Shown piece after piece: positions 1 through 10,639 of a DNA stretch of 25,293 nucleotides. A program made the translations under genes and the position numbers. How positions within the stretch are numbered: the first letter of the stretch is position 1; each line of letters opens with the position of its first letter. This DNA comes from Penium margaritaceum (taxonomy: Eukaryota > Streptophyta > Zygnematophyceae > Desmidiales > Peniaceae): positions 57,146 to 82,438 of the forward strand of contig SZWC01004754.1 of NCBI GenBank assembly GCA_023375785.1, read 5' to 3'. The notes beneath the pieces were generated by a model. It was not told where the DNA came from and ran no database searches. It saw nothing but the letters and a program-made list of their open reading frames with translations.

Positions 1-474
1 TGTGTTTCTGACCACTGTGTTTCTGACCACTGTGTTTCTGACCAGTGTGTTTCTGACCACTGTGTTTCTGACCACTGTGCTTCTGACCACTGTGTTTCTG
101 TCCACTGTGTTTCTGACCAGTGTATTTCCGACCAGTGTGTTTCTGACCAGTATGTTTCTGACCACTGTGTTTATGACCAGTGTGTCTCTGACCAGTGTGT
201 TTCTGACTAGTGTGTTTCTGACCACTCTGTTTCTGACCACTGTGCTTCTGACCACTGTGTTTCTGACCACTGTGTTTCTGACCACTGTGTTTCTGACCAC
301 TGTGTTTCTGACCAGTGTGTTTCTGACCAGTGTGATTCTGACCACCGTGTTTCTGACTAGTGTGTTTGTGACCACTGTGTTTGTGAAAACTGTGTTTCTG
401 ACCACTCTGTTTTCGACAACTGTGTTTCTGACCACAATGTTTCTGACCACTGTGTTTCTGACCAGTGTGTTTCT

Positions 475-770
475 GACTAGCGTGTTTCTGACCACTGTTT
501 CTGACCACTGTGTTTCTGACCAATGTGTTTCTGACCACTGTGTTTCTGACCACTGTGTATCTGACAACTGTGTTTCTGACCACAATGTTTCTGACCACTG
601 TGTTTCTGACCAGTGTGTTTCTGACTAGCGTGTTTCTGACCACTGTTTCTGACCACTGTGTTTCTGACCAATGTGTTTCAGACCACTGTGTTTCCAAGCA
701 CTGTGTTTCTATCCACAGTACTTCTAACCAGTGTGTTTCTGACCACCGTGTTTCTGACCACTGTGATTCT
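475..770 (+). repeat. Local 148-bp tandem duplication within the minisatellite
   Basis: The string gactagcg followed by a shortened 13-bp unit (cactgtttctgac) and then ccaatgtgtttc occurs at about 475 and again at about 623, an offset of 148 bp (nine 15-mers plus one 13-mer). The shared short unit is a rare marker, so the two stretches are copies of one block rather than chance resemblance. The second copy drifts from the first beyond about 690, so the right boundary is approximate. Confidence 0.7.
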
Positions 771-2735
771 GACCAGTGTGTTTCCGACCACTGTGTTTCT
801 GACACGTGTGTTTCTGACCAATGTATTTCTGACCACCGTGTTTCTAACCACTGTTTTTCTGACAACTGTGTTTCCGACCACTTTGTTTATGACAAATGTG
901 TTTCTGATCAGTGTGTTTCGGACCACTGTGTTTCTGACCAGTGTGTTTAGGACCAGTGTGTCTGTGACCAATGTGTTTCTGACCACTGTGTTTCTGACCA
1001 GTGTGTTACGACCACTGTGTTTCTGACCAGTGTGTTTCTGACAACTGTGTTTTTGACCATTGTGTTCCTGACCAGTGTGTTTCTCACCACCGTGTTTATG
1101 ACCACTGTGTTTCTGACCAGTGTGTTTCTGACCACTGTGTTTCTGACCACTGTGTTTCTGACCAGTCTGTTTCTGGCCAGTGTGTTTCCGGCCAGTGTGT
1201 TTTCGACAACTGTGTTTCTGACCACAGTGTTTCTGACCAGTGTCTTTCTGATCACCGTGTTTCTGACCACTGTGTTTCTGACCACTGTGTTTCTGACCAG
1301 TCTGTTTCTGACCAGTGTGTTTCTGACCACTGTCTTTCTGACCAGTGTGTTTTTGACCACAGTGTTTCTGACCACTGTGTTTTTGACCAGTGTGTTTCTG
1401 ACCACTGTGTTTCTGACCAGTGTGTTTCTGACCACTGTGCTTCTGACCATCCTGTTTCTGACAAGTGTGTTTCTGACCGCTGTGTTTCTGACCAGTGTGT
1501 TTTTTACCACTGTGTTTCTGACAAATGTGTTTATGACCACTGTGTTTCTGACCACTGTGTTTCTGACCACTGTGTCTCTGACCAGTGTGTTTGTGACCGG
1601 TGTGTTTCTGACCACTGTGCTCCTGACCACTGTGTTTTTCTGACCAGTGTGTTTGAGACCACTGTGTCTCTAACCACTGTGTTTCTATCCATTGTGTTTC
1701 TGAACAGTGTGTTTCTGACCACTGTGTTTCTGACCACTGCGCTTGTGACACGTGAATTTCTGACCACTGTGTTTCTTAAAACTGTGTTTATTACCATCGT
1801 GTTTCTGACCACTGTGTTTCTGACCACTGTGTTTCTGTCCACTGTATTTGTGACCAGGGTATTTCCGACCAGTGTGTTTCTGACCAGTATGTTTCTGAAC
1901 GCTGTTTTTATGACCAGTGTGTTTCTGACCAGTGTGTTTCTGACCACTGTGTTTCTGACCACTGTGTTTCTGACCACTGTGTTTCTGACTAGTGTGTTTC
2001 TGACCAGTGTGTTTCTGACCAGTGTGTTTCTGACCAGTGTGTTTCTGACCACTGTGTTTCTGACCACTGTGTTTCTGACCACTGTGTTTCTGACTAGTGT
2101 GTTTCTGACCAGTGTGTTTCTGACCAGTGTGAGTCTGACCACTGTGTTTCTGACCACTGTATTTCTGACCACTGTGTTTCTAACCAACGATTTTCTGTCT
2201 AGTGTCTTTCTGACCACTGTGTTTCTGACCAATGTGTTTTTGACCACTGTGTTTCTGACCAGTTTGATTGTGACCACTGTGTTTCTGACCACTATGTTTC
2301 TGACCACTGTGTCTATGACCACTGTGTTTCTGAACTGTGTGTTTCTGACCACTGTGTTTCTGACCACTGTATTATGAACCAGTGTGTTTCCGAACACTGT
2401 GTTTCTCACCACTGTGTTTCCGACCACTGTGTTTTTGACCACTATGTTTCTGACCACTGTGCTCCTGACCAGTGTGTTTCTGACCAGTGTGTCTGTGACC
2501 ACCGTGTTTCTGACCAGTGTCTTTCTGACCCCTGTGTTTCTGACCCCTGTGTTTCTGACCACTGAGTTTCTGACCGCTGATGTTCTGACCAGTGTGTTTA
2601 TGACCAGTGTGTTTCTCACCACTGTGTTTCTGACCAGTGTGTTTCTGACCAGTGTGTTTCTGACCACTCTGTTTCTGACCACTGTGCTTCTGACCACTGT
2701 GTTTCTGACCACTGTGTTGCTGACCACTGTGTTTC

Positions 2736-3065
2736 TGACCACTCTGTTTCTGACAAGTGTATTTGTGACCCATGTGTTTCTGACCACTGTGTTTCTGACC
2801 ACTGCGTTTCTAACCAGTGTGTTTCTGACCTCTATGTTTCTGACCACTGTGTTTCAGAGCAGTGTGTTTCTGACCACTGTGTTTCTGACCACTGTGTTTC
2901 TGACCACTCTGTTTCTGACAAGTGTATTTGTGACCCATGTGTTTCTGACCACTGTGTTTCTGACCACTGCGTTTCTAACCATTGTGTTTCTGACCTCTAT
3001 GTTTCTGACCACTGTGTTTCAGAGCAGTGTGTTTCTGAGCAGTGTGTTTCTGACCAGTGTGTTTC
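2736..3065 (+). repeat. 165-bp tandem duplication (11 monomers x 2)
   Basis: A series of rare monomer variants (ctctgtttctgacaag, atttgtgacccatg, gcgtttctaacc, tgacctctatg, cagagcagtg) appears in the same order twice, offset by exactly 165 bp (for example atttgtgacc at 2761 and 2926). This is an 11-monomer block duplicated in tandem. The copies differ at few sites, such as aaccagtg against aaccattg, so the event is younger than most monomer divergence in this segment. Confidence 0.85.
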
Positions 3066-3630
3066 TGACCATTGTGTTTATGACCAGTGTGTTTCTGACC
3101 ACCGTGTTTCTGACCACTGTATTTCTGACCACTGAGTTTCTGACCAGTGTGTTTCTTACCACCGTGTTTCTGACCACTTTGTTTATGACAACCGTGTTTA
3201 TGACCGCTATGTTTCTGACTTCTGTGTTTCTAACCACTATGTTTCTGACCACTGTATTTCTTACCACTGTGTTTCTGACTACTGTGTTGATGACCACTGT
3301 GTTTCTGACCACTGTGTTTCTGACCACTGTGTTTCTGACCACTGTGTTTCTGACCAGTGTGTTTGTGACAAGTGTGTTTCTGACCAGTGTGTTTCTGACC
3401 AGTGAGTTTGTGACCACTGTGTTTCTGACCACTTTGTTTCTGACCAATGTGTTTGTGACCATTGTGTTTCTGACTACTGTGTTTCTGACCAGTGTGTTTC
3501 TGACGTCTGTGTTTCTGACCAATGTGTTCCTGACCACTGTGTTTCTGACCACTGTGTTTCTGATCGGTGTCTTTCTGACCACTGTTTTCGGACCACTGTG
3601 TTTGTGACCACTGTGTTTATGACAATTGTG

Positions 3631-3635
3631 TTTCT
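3631..3635. other. Target-site sequence TTTCT at the E1 3' end
   Basis: Five satellite bases (TTTCT on plus, AGAAA on minus) directly adjoin the terminal CA of the E1 LTR. Copia integrases typically make 5-bp target duplications. The partner copy at the other end cannot be seen because the 5' end of E1 is truncated. The same five bases adjoin the LTR end of E2 at 13333-13337. Confidence 0.5.
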
Positions 3636-3876
3636 TGTCAATGCGCGGGATAGAAACGGTCTAGAAAACGGGTCCCGACATGGGACGCCGCCAATCGCTC
3701 TTGGTATTGCAACCAAGACAACATATCACCCTCAAACGAGGGATCCACACTTTATGTTTGTTTGGTTTGCATCCTCACGAAGTCCGGATGTTGGTTTTTA
3801 GTATCTACCTTTGGTTGGACACTCTGTGAGGAGTCTCAAAGGCAAGAAGTGTAAATGGATGCATGCAAGGTACAGG

Positions 3877-3884
3877 CTTTTATA
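3877..3884 (-). promoter_or_regulatory. TATA box of E1 LTR promoter
   Basis: The minus strand reads TATAAAAG, a canonical RNA polymerase II TATA box, about 405 bases into the LTR. This is the expected place for the U3/R boundary promoter of an LTR retrotransposon. Transcription would run toward lower coordinates and into the neighbouring minisatellite. Confidence 0.6.
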
Positions 3885-4052
3885 CTTGCAGAGCTTTGCT
3901 AAAGCTTCTGCTTGCAGTGGCTCCACTGGAGCCAAGCTCAACCTACATTCCTACTTGGCGCGTCCTTAGACCGCCAAGTATCATCCTCAGGGCAGGCTCT
4001 AGTAAGCTTCCTAGAAGCTTCCTGTCCCAGGTTTGGCCATAAGTAAAACTGC

Positions 4053-4117
4053 GGCCATCGCGGGGTTTGAACCTGCGACCTCTGGTTTAAGAATCCGGTG
4101 CCTAATCAACCAAGCCA
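4053..4117 (-). other. tRNA-like segment inside E1 LTR (SINE-like or internal pol III boxes)
   Basis: On the minus strand a tRNA D-arm-like stretch (4117-4101, TGGCTTGGTTGATTAGG) is followed by an anticodon-arm-like stretch (about 4096-4084) with a CTT-like loop and mismatched stem. A very good B box, GGTTCAAACCC, lies at 4073-4063. The T-stem flanking that loop pairs at about four of five positions. The acceptor stem is not convincing, so this is not a working tRNA gene. It could be a tRNA-derived SINE head inserted in an ancestral LTR or an internal polymerase III promoter. It is sense with respect to the element. Confidence 0.6.
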
Positions 4118-4288
4118 AAAAGGTATGGTTCCTATGATGAGCCACAGGGGACATACCCATTATGGGCAGTGCATTCCTGGCCCATCTGAGAACAGACAAA
4201 GTGGACATACTGCACAGAGCAATGCATGCCTTGTCCGTATGTGTAGCTAGCCAGCTAGGCAGTGGACAAGGTGCATACTATTTCAACA

Positions 4289-4300
4289 AATCTCTCCCTT
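4289..4300 (-). other. Polypurine tract of E1
   Basis: The minus strand reads AAGGGAGAGATT directly before the LTR start TGTTGA. A purine-rich run at this spot is the plus-strand DNA primer site of LTR retrotransposons, and this one fixes the inner edge of the LTR. About 49 bases of non-coding spacer separate it from the pol stop codon at 4350-4352. Confidence 0.75.
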
Positions 4301-4349
4301 GCACCTATGTCCATTTGACCCTTGCTTGGCTCCATCAAGGCCTTGGTGC

Positions 4350-4807
4350 TCACCCTTCTTCTGCCGCACTCCTCATGCCGAATCCACGAATGCCTGCATA
4401 ATGCAAGTCGCTCTCCAGCGGCTTGGTCATGCGGTCAGCAAGCATGCTCTTTGTTCTGCATTGCTGCAGACCCACCACGTTCTTCATGACCAGGTCACGT
4501 GAGTAGTGGTAACGCATGTCGATGTGCTTCTTTTGCCGGGAGATGATCTCGTCTTCAGCCATCGAGATGGCGCTGATGTTGTCCACGTGTACGATTGTGG
4601 CGTCCTTCTCTGGCACTGTCATTTTGCCAAGCACGCCGCGGAGCCATTGAGTCTACTTGCACAGCACAGACAAAGCAGCGTACTCTGCCTCAACCGTGGA
4701 CACGGAAACACAATCCTGCTTCCTGCTGGCCCATGAGATGGCAGCGCCATTCAAGATGCACAAGTATCCAGAGGTGGATTTCCTGTCGTCAAGATTTCCT
4801 CCCCAGT
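4350..4807 (-). pseudogene. pol: Copia pol fragment, RNase H domain and C-terminus (E1), with in-frame stop
   Basis: Reading the minus strand from 4807, about 150 codons match the end of a Ty1/copia polyprotein. In order they show the TDW that opens RNase H, DDRKSTSGY, SWASRKQ, STVEAEYAAL carrying the catalytic Glu, the VDNISAI Asp motif, KKHIDMRYHYSRD, and TKSMLADRMTKPL before a terminal TGA at 4350-4352. An in-frame TAG at 4653-4655 interrupts it just after the AEY motif. The first Asp of the domain sits exactly at the truncated junction with the minisatellite. RNase H normally degrades the RNA of RNA-DNA hybrids during reverse transcription in virus-like particles. Here the gene is broken and lacks the rest of pol, so I infer no activity. 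Confidence 0.9.
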
Positions 4808-5270
4808 CAGTGTGTTTCTGACCACTGTGTTCGTGACCACTGTGTTTCTGACCACTGTGTTTCTGACCATTTTGTTTCTGACCACTATGTTTCTGACAAC
4901 TGATTTTCTGACCACAGTGTTTTTGACCGCTGTATTTCTGACCACTCTGTATCAGACCACTGTGTTTCTGACCATTGTGTTTCTGACCACTGTGTTTCTG
5001 ACCACAGTGTTTATGACCAGTGTGTTTCTGACCACTGTGTTTTTGACCACTGTGTTCCTGACCACTGTGTTTCTGACCAGTGTGTCTCTGACCCTGTGTT
5101 TCTGACCACTGTGTTTCTCACCACTGTGTTTCTGTCCACTGTGTTTCTGACCACCGAGTTTCTGACCACTGTGTTTCTGACCACTGTGTTTCAGACCACT
5201 GTGTTTCTGACCACTGTCTTCCTGATAACCATGCTTCTGACCACTGTGTTTCTGACCACTGTGTTTCTGA

Positions 5271-5540
5271 CCAGTGTGTTTCTGACCAATGTGTTTTTGA
5301 CCAGTGCTTTTCTGACCACTGTGTTTCTGGCCACTGTGTTTCTGCCCATTGTGTTTCTGACCACTGTGTTTATGACCAGTGTGTTTCTGACCACTGTGTT
5401 TCTGACCAGTGTGTTTCTGACCAATGTGTTTTTGACCAGTGCTTTTCTGACCACTGTGTTTCTGGCCACTGTGTTTCTGCCCATTGTGTTTCTGACCACT
5501 GTGTTTATGACCAGTGTGTTTCTGACCAGTGTGCTCCTGA
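5271..5540 (+). repeat. 135-bp tandem duplication (9 monomers x 2)
   Basis: The ordered rare variants ccaatgtgtttttg, ccagtgcttttctg, ctggccac, ctgcccattg and gtttatgaccag occur at 5271-5405 and again at 5406-5540, offset by exactly 135 bp (accaatg at 5285 and 5420). I see no difference between the two copies over the marked stretch, so the duplication is recent relative to the monomer divergence around it. Confidence 0.88.
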
Positions 5541-6263
5541 CCTGTGTGTTTCTGACCAGTGTGTTTCTGACCACTGTGTTTTTGACCACTGTGTTTCTAA
5601 CCAGTGTGCTTCTGAACAGTGTGTTTCCGACCACTGTGTTTCTGATCACTGTGTTTCTGACCACTGTGTTTCTGACCACTCTGTATCTGACCATTGTGTT
5701 TCTGACCCCTGTGTTTCTGACAACTTTGTTTCTGACCATTGTGTTTCTGACCACTGTGCTTCTGATCACTGTGTTTCTTACCACTGTGTTTCTGACCACT
5801 GTGTTTCTGACCACTGTGTTTCTGACCACTGTGTTTCTGACCAATGTATTTCTGGCCAGTGTGTTTATGACCACTCTGTTTCTGGTTAATGTGTGTCTGA
5901 CTTCTGTGTTTCTGACCACTGTGTTTCTGACCTCTGTGTTTTTGACCACTGTGTTTCTGACCACTGTGTTTCTGACTACTGTGTAACCAATGTGTTTCTG
6001 CCTAGTGTGATTTTGACCAGTGTGTGTCTGACCACCGTGTTTCTGACTACTGGTTCTCTGACCACTGTGCTTCTGATCAGTGTGTTTCTGACCCCTGCGT
6101 TTCTGATCACCGTGTTTCTGACCACTGTGTTTCTGACCAGTGTGTTTCTGACCACTGTGTTTCTGACCACTGTGTTTCTGACCAATGTGTTTCTGACCGC
6201 TATATTTATGACCAGTGTGTCTCTTACCAGTGTGTTTTTTACCGCTGTGTTTCTGACCAGTGT

Positions 6264-6640
6264 GTTTACGACCACCGTGTTTCTGACCACTGTGTTTCCG
6301 ACCACTGTGTTTCTGACCACTATGTTCATGACCAGTGTGTTTCTGACGAGTGTGTTTCTGACCAGAGTGTTTCTGACCAGTGTGTTTCTGACCACTATGT
6401 TCATGACCAGTGTGTTTCTGACGAGTGTGTTTCTGACCAGAGTGTTTCTGACCAGTGTGTTCCTGACTACTGTGTTTCTGACCCCTTTGTTTCCGACCAC
6501 TATGTTTTTGACCCCTGTGTTTCTGACCACTATGATTCTGACCAGTGTGTTTCTGACCAGTGTCTTTCTGACTAGGGTGCTTCTGTCCACTGTGTTTCTG
6601 ACCAATGTGTTTCTGACCCATGTGTTTCTGACCACTGTGT
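6264..6640 (+). repeat. Segmental duplication D1, left copy (partner 10640-10960)
   Basis: A series of unusual monomers (accaccgtg, tttccgacc, ctgactactg, acccctttg, accactatg, gtctttctg, gggtg, ctgtccactg, acccatgtg) is repeated in the same order about 4.3 kb downstream. The offset is 4303 bp at the acccctttg marker and 4318 bp at the acccatgtg marker, a one-monomer difference. This copy also holds a 75-bp direct duplication marked by gttcatgacc at 6324 and 6399, which the partner lacks. Confidence 0.75.
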
Positions 6641-7605
6641 TTCTGACCACTGTGTTCCTAACCAGTGTGTTTCTGACCAGTGTGTTTCTCACCACTGTGT
6701 TTCTGACCAGTGTGTTTCTGACCAGTGTGTTTCTCACCACTGTGTTTCTGACCAGTGTGTTTCTCACCACTGTGTTTATGCGCACTGTGTTTCTGACCAC
6801 TGTGTTTCTGACCACTGTGTTTCTGACCACTGTATTTCTGACCCCTGTGTTTCTGACCATTGTGTTTCTGACCAGTGTGTTTATGACCACTGTGTTTCTG
6901 ACAACTGTGTTTCTGACCACTGTGTATCTGACCAGTGTATTTCTGACCAGTGTCATTCTGACCAGTGTGTTTCTGACCAGTGTGTTTCTGACCAGTGTGT
7001 TTATGACCACCGTGTTTCTGACTACTATGTTTCTGACCTGTGTGTTTCTGACCACTGCGTTTCTGACCACTGTGTTTCTGACCACCGTGTTTCTGACCCC
7101 TGTGTTTCTGACCAGTGTGTTTCTGACCACTGTGTTTCTGACTAGTGTGTTTGTGACCAGTGTGTTTCTGACCTTTGTGTTTCTGACCAGTGTGTTTCTG
7201 ACCACCGTGTTTCTGACCAGTGTGTTTCTGACCGGTGTGTTTCTGACCAATGTGTTCCTGACCAGCGTGTTTCTGACCACTGTGTTTCTGACCACTGTGT
7301 TTCTGATAACGGGTGTTTTTGACCAGTGTGTTTTTGTCTATTGTGTTTCTGACAATTGTGTTTACTGACCACTGTGTTTCTGACCGTGTTCCTGACCACT
7401 GTGTTTCTGACCACTGTGTTTCTGACCACCGTGTTTCTGGCCACTATGTATCTGACCACTGTGTTTCTGACCCTTGTGTTTATGAACACTGTGTTTGTGA
7501 CCACTATGTTTCTAACCAGGGTGTTTCTGACCACTGTGTTTCTGACCACTGTGTTTCTGACCACTGTGTTTCTGACCACTGTGTTTCTGACCACTGTTTT
7601 TCTGA

Positions 7606-8500
7606 CAACTGTGTTTCTCACCACTGTATTTCTGACCACTGTGTTTCTGACCACTGTGTTTCTTACCATTGTCTTTCTGACCACTGTGTATCTGACCACT
7701 GTGTTTCTGACCCTTGTGTTTCTGACCATTGTTCTTCTGACCACTGTGTTTCTGACCAGTGTGTTTCTGACCACTGTGTTTCTGACCACTGTGTGTCTGA
7801 CCACTGTGTTTCTGACCAGTGTGTGTATGACCACTGTGTTTCTGACCAATGTGTTTCACACCACTGTGTTTCTGACCACTGTGTTTCCGACCACAGTGTT
7901 TCAGACTAGCGTGTCTCTGACCACTGTGTTTTTGACCACTGTGTTTCTGGCCACTGTGTTTCTGACCACAGTGTTTCTGACCACTGTGTTGCTGACTACT
8001 GTGTTTCTGACCCCTGTGTTTCTGATCATTGAGTTTCTGACCAGTGTGTTTCTGACCACTGTGTTTCTGACCAGTGTGTTTCCAACCAATGTGTTTCTGA
8101 CCAGTGTGTTTCTGACCAGTGTGTTTCTAACCGGTGTGTTTCTGACCACTGTGTTTCTGTCCTTTGTGTTTCTGATCACTGTGTTTCTGACCAGTGTGTT
8201 TCTGACCACTGTGTTTCTGACCACTGATTTTCTGACCACTGAGTTTCTGACCACTGTGTTTCTGACCACTGTTTTTCTGACCACTGTGTTTCTGACCACT
8301 CTGTATCTGACCACTGTGTTTCTGACTCTTGTGTTTCTGACCACAGTGTTTCTGACCACTGTGTTTTTGACCAGTGTGTTTCTGACCACTGTGTTTCTGA
8401 CCACTGTGTTTCTGACCACTGTGTTTCTGACCAGTGTGTCTCTGACCACTGTGTTTCTGACCACTGTGTTTTTGACCACTGTGTTTCTGTCCACTGTGTT
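7606..8500 (+). repeat. Segmental duplication D2, left copy (partner 8941-9910)
   Basis: This block of about 0.9 kb is repeated immediately downstream. Shared markers in order include gtttcttaccattg, ctgtatctg, cccttgtg, gtgtgtatgacc, gtttcacacc, ttccgaccacag, tcagactagcg, ctgatcattgag or its variant, cctttgtgtttctgatcac and ctgtccac. The offset grows from 1335 (gtttcttacc) to 1395 (tcagactagc) to 1410 bp (ctgtcca), all multiples of 15, so the copies differ by gain or loss of whole monomers. Confidence 0.85.
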
Positions 8501-8585
8501 TCTGACCAGTGTGTTTCTCACCAGTGTGTTTCTGACCACTGTGTCTCTGACCAGTGTGTTTCTGACCACTGCGTTTCTGACCACT

Positions 8586-8960
8586 GAGTTTCTGACCACT
8601 GTGTTTCTGACCGCTGTGTTTCTGACCAGTGTGTTCTTGACCACTGTGTTTCTGACCACTGGGTTTCTGACCACTGTGTTTCTGACCGCTGTGTTTCTGA
8701 CCAGTGTGTTCTTGACCACTGTGTTTCTGACCACTGGGTTTCTGACCACTGTGTTTCTGACCGCTGTGTTTCTGACCAGTGTGTTCTTGACCACTGTGTT
8801 TCTGACCACTGGGTTTCTGACCACTGTGTTTCTGACCGCTGTGTTTCTGACCAGTGTGTTCTTGACCACTGTGTTTCTGACCACTGGGTTTCTGACCACT
8901 GTGTTTCTGACCGCTGTGTTTCTGACCAGTGTGTTCTTGACCACTGTGTTTCTGACCACT
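8586..8960 (+). repeat. 75-bp higher-order repeat, 5 copies
   Basis: Five consecutive 75-bp units (five monomers each) start at 8586, 8661, 8736, 8811 and 8886. The unit carries the marker order gggtttctg, ccgctg, ccagtgtgttcttg, ccac, ccact. The first unit reads gagttt where the others read gggttt; otherwise I see no differences. The array lies exactly between the two copies of duplication D2. Confidence 0.92.
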
Positions 8961-9910
8961 GTATTTCTGACCACTGTGTTTCTGACCACTGTGTTTCTTA
9001 CCATTGTGTTTCTGACCACTGTGTATCTGACCACTGTGTTTCTGACCCTTGTGTTTCTGACCACTGTGCTTCTGACTACTGTGTTTCTGACCAGTGTGTT
9101 TCTGACCACTGTGTTTCTGACCACTGTGTGTCTGACCACTGTGTTTCTGACCAGTGTGTGTATGACCACTGTGTTTCTGACCACTGTGTTTCACACCACT
9201 GTGTTTCTGTCCACTGTGTTTCTGACCACTGTGTTTCTGACCAGTGTGTTTCTGACCACTGTGTTTCTGACCACTGTGTTTCCGACCACAGTGTTTCAGA
9301 CTAGCGTGTCTCTGACCACTGTGTTTTTGACCGCTGTGCTTCTGACCACTGTGTTTCTGGCCACTGTGTTTCTGACCACGTTGTTTCTGACCACTGTGTT
9401 GCTGACCACTGTGTTTCTGACCCCTCTGTTTCTGATAATTGAGTTTCTGACCAGTGTGTTTCTGACCACTGTGTTTCTGACCAGTGTGTTTCCGACCAAT
9501 GTGTTTCTGACCAGTGTGTTTCTGACCAGTGTGTTTCTAACCAGTGTGTTTCTGACCATTGTGTTTCTGTCCTTTGTGTTTCTGATCACTGTGTTTCTCA
9601 CCAGTGTGTTTCTGACCACTGTGTTTCTGACCACTGATTTTCTGACCACTGCGTTTCTGACCACTGAGTTTCTGACCACTGTGTTTCTGACCACTGTGTT
9701 TCTGACCACTCTGTATCTGACCACTGTGTTTCTGACTCTTGTGTTTCTGACCACTGTGTTTCTGACCACTGTGTTTCTGACCAGTGTGTTTCTGACCACT
9801 GTGTCTCTGACCACTGTGTTTCTGACCACTGTGTTTCTGACCAGTGTGTCTCTGACCACTGTGCTTCTGACCACTGTGTTTTTGACCACTGTGTTTCTGT
9901 CCATTGTGTT
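8941..9910 (+). repeat. Segmental duplication D2, right copy (partner 7606-8500)
   Basis: This is the second copy of the block described at 7606-8500, with the same ordered rare monomers. It carries extra monomers after gtttcacacc (9186-9240) and an added ccgctgtgcttctg monomer near 9331-9345 compared with the left copy. Substitutions between the copies are scattered, so the duplication predates the homogeneous arrays nearby. Confidence 0.85.
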
Positions 9911-10084
9911 TCTGACCACTGTGTTTCTTACCACTGTGTATCTGACCACTGTGTTTCTGACCACTGTGTTTCGCACCACTGTGTTTCTGACCAGTGTGTT
10001 TCTGACCAGTGTGTTTCAGACCAGTGTGTTTCTGACCACTGTGTTTCTGACCAGTGTGTCTCTGACCAGTGTGTTTCTTACCAC

Positions 10085-10489
10085 TGTGTTTCTGACCAGT
10101 GTGTTTCTGACCAGTGTGTTTCTGACCAGTGTGTTTCTGACCAGTGTGTTTCTGACCAGTGTGTTTCTGACCAGTGTGTTTCTGACCAGTGTGTTTCTGA
10201 CCAGTGTGTTTCTGACCAGTGTGTTTCTGACCAGTGTGTTTCTGACCAGTGTGTTTCTGACCAGTGTGTTTCTGACCAGTGTGTTTCTGACCAGTGTGTT
10301 TCTGACCAGTGTGTTTCTGACCAGTGTGTTTCTGACCAGTGTGTTTCTGACCAGTGTGTTTCTGACCAGTGTGTTTCTGACCAGTGTGTTTCTGACCAGT
10401 GTGTTTCTGACCAGTGTGTTTCTGACCAGTGTGTTTCTGACCAGTGTGTTTCTGACCAGTGTGTTTCTGACCAGTGTGTTTCTGACCAG
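10085..10489 (+). repeat. Homogeneous monomer run: 27 identical TGTGTTTCTGACCAG units
   Basis: Twenty-seven consecutive 15-bp units are identical and all are of the ...CCAG type, with ...CCAC units on both sides. This contrasts with the rest of segment 2, where adjacent monomers usually differ. It looks like a recent single-monomer expansion or gene-conversion tract. Confidence 0.95.
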
Positions 10490-10639
10490 TGTGTTTCTGA
10501 CCACTGTGTTTCTGACCAGTGTGTTTCTGACCACCGTGTTTCTGACCACTGTGTTTCTGACCGGTGTGTCTTGACCACTGTGTTTCTGACCAGTGTGTCT
10601 CTGACCAGTGTGTTTCTTACCACTGTGTTTCTGACCAGT

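Larger units (their letters stand above)
1..3635 (+). repeat. 15-bp minisatellite array, segment 1 (diverged monomers)
   Basis: This is a head-to-tail array of the 15-bp unit TGTGTTTCTGACCAC and its last-base variant ...CCAG, truncated at the left edge of the window. Monomers differ from consensus by scattered substitutions (for example gtgCTTCTG, gtgTTTATG, gtATTTCTG, CCGC, CCCC), so this segment looks old. Rare units of other length shift the phase, such as the 13-bp unit near 491-503 and again near 639-651, and an irregular unit near 1636. No unit-length spacers and no unrelated DNA occur inside. Because 15 is a multiple of 3, long open frames run through it in several frames; these are by-products of the repeat. 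The array resumes on the far side of element E1, so E1 interrupts an existing array. Confidence 0.97.
3636..4288 (-). repeat. E1 3' LTR (about 653 bp)
   Basis: On the minus strand the LTR starts TGTTGA immediately after a polypurine tract and ends TTGACA against the minisatellite, giving the standard TG...CA termini with a short TGT/ACA inverted repeat. A TATA box (TATAAAAG) sits about 405 bases in, which places U3 at roughly 4288-3885 and R-U5 at roughly 3850-3636. A tRNA-like segment lies inside U3. Only one LTR is present, so the second copy that would prove the boundaries is lacking. Small open frames on both strands here have no recognisable product and I treat them as chance. Confidence 0.72.
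3636..4807 (-). mobile_element. E1: 5'-truncated Ty1/copia LTR retrotransposon fragment
   Basis: This non-satellite insert, read on the minus strand, has the order of a copia 3' end: RNase H part of pol (4807 to 4350), a short spacer, a polypurine tract (4300-4289), then an LTR from TGTTGA (4288) to ...ACA (3636). The LTR end abuts minisatellite directly. Everything upstream of RNase H (5' LTR, gag, protease, integrase, reverse transcriptase) is missing. At the truncated 5' junction the element and the satellite share CAGT (4808-4811 on the plus strand). The five plus-strand bases next to the LTR end are TTTCT (3631-3635). The element cannot move on its own. It belongs to a different copia lineage from E2, since protein and LTR sequences differ clearly. 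Confidence 0.88.

Noticed and set aside
4053..4117. Functional tRNA gene (CTT-like anticodon loop) on the minus strand
   Set aside because: The anticodon stem has mismatches and no acceptor stem pairs convincingly, so only D-arm-like and T-arm-like parts are credible.
3598..4502. Small open frames of 65-79 codons in and around the E1 LTR
   Set aside because: They have no recognisable domain, overlap LTR control sequences, and part of one merely translates the tRNA-like segment.
7356..10574. 1,072-codon plus-strand frame, as a possible repetitive membrane or surface protein (VFLTT repeats)
   Set aside because: The hydrophobic VFLTT pattern is just the minisatellite read in one frame. The same frame opens and closes at random phase breaks, and substitutions show no codon-position bias that I can see.
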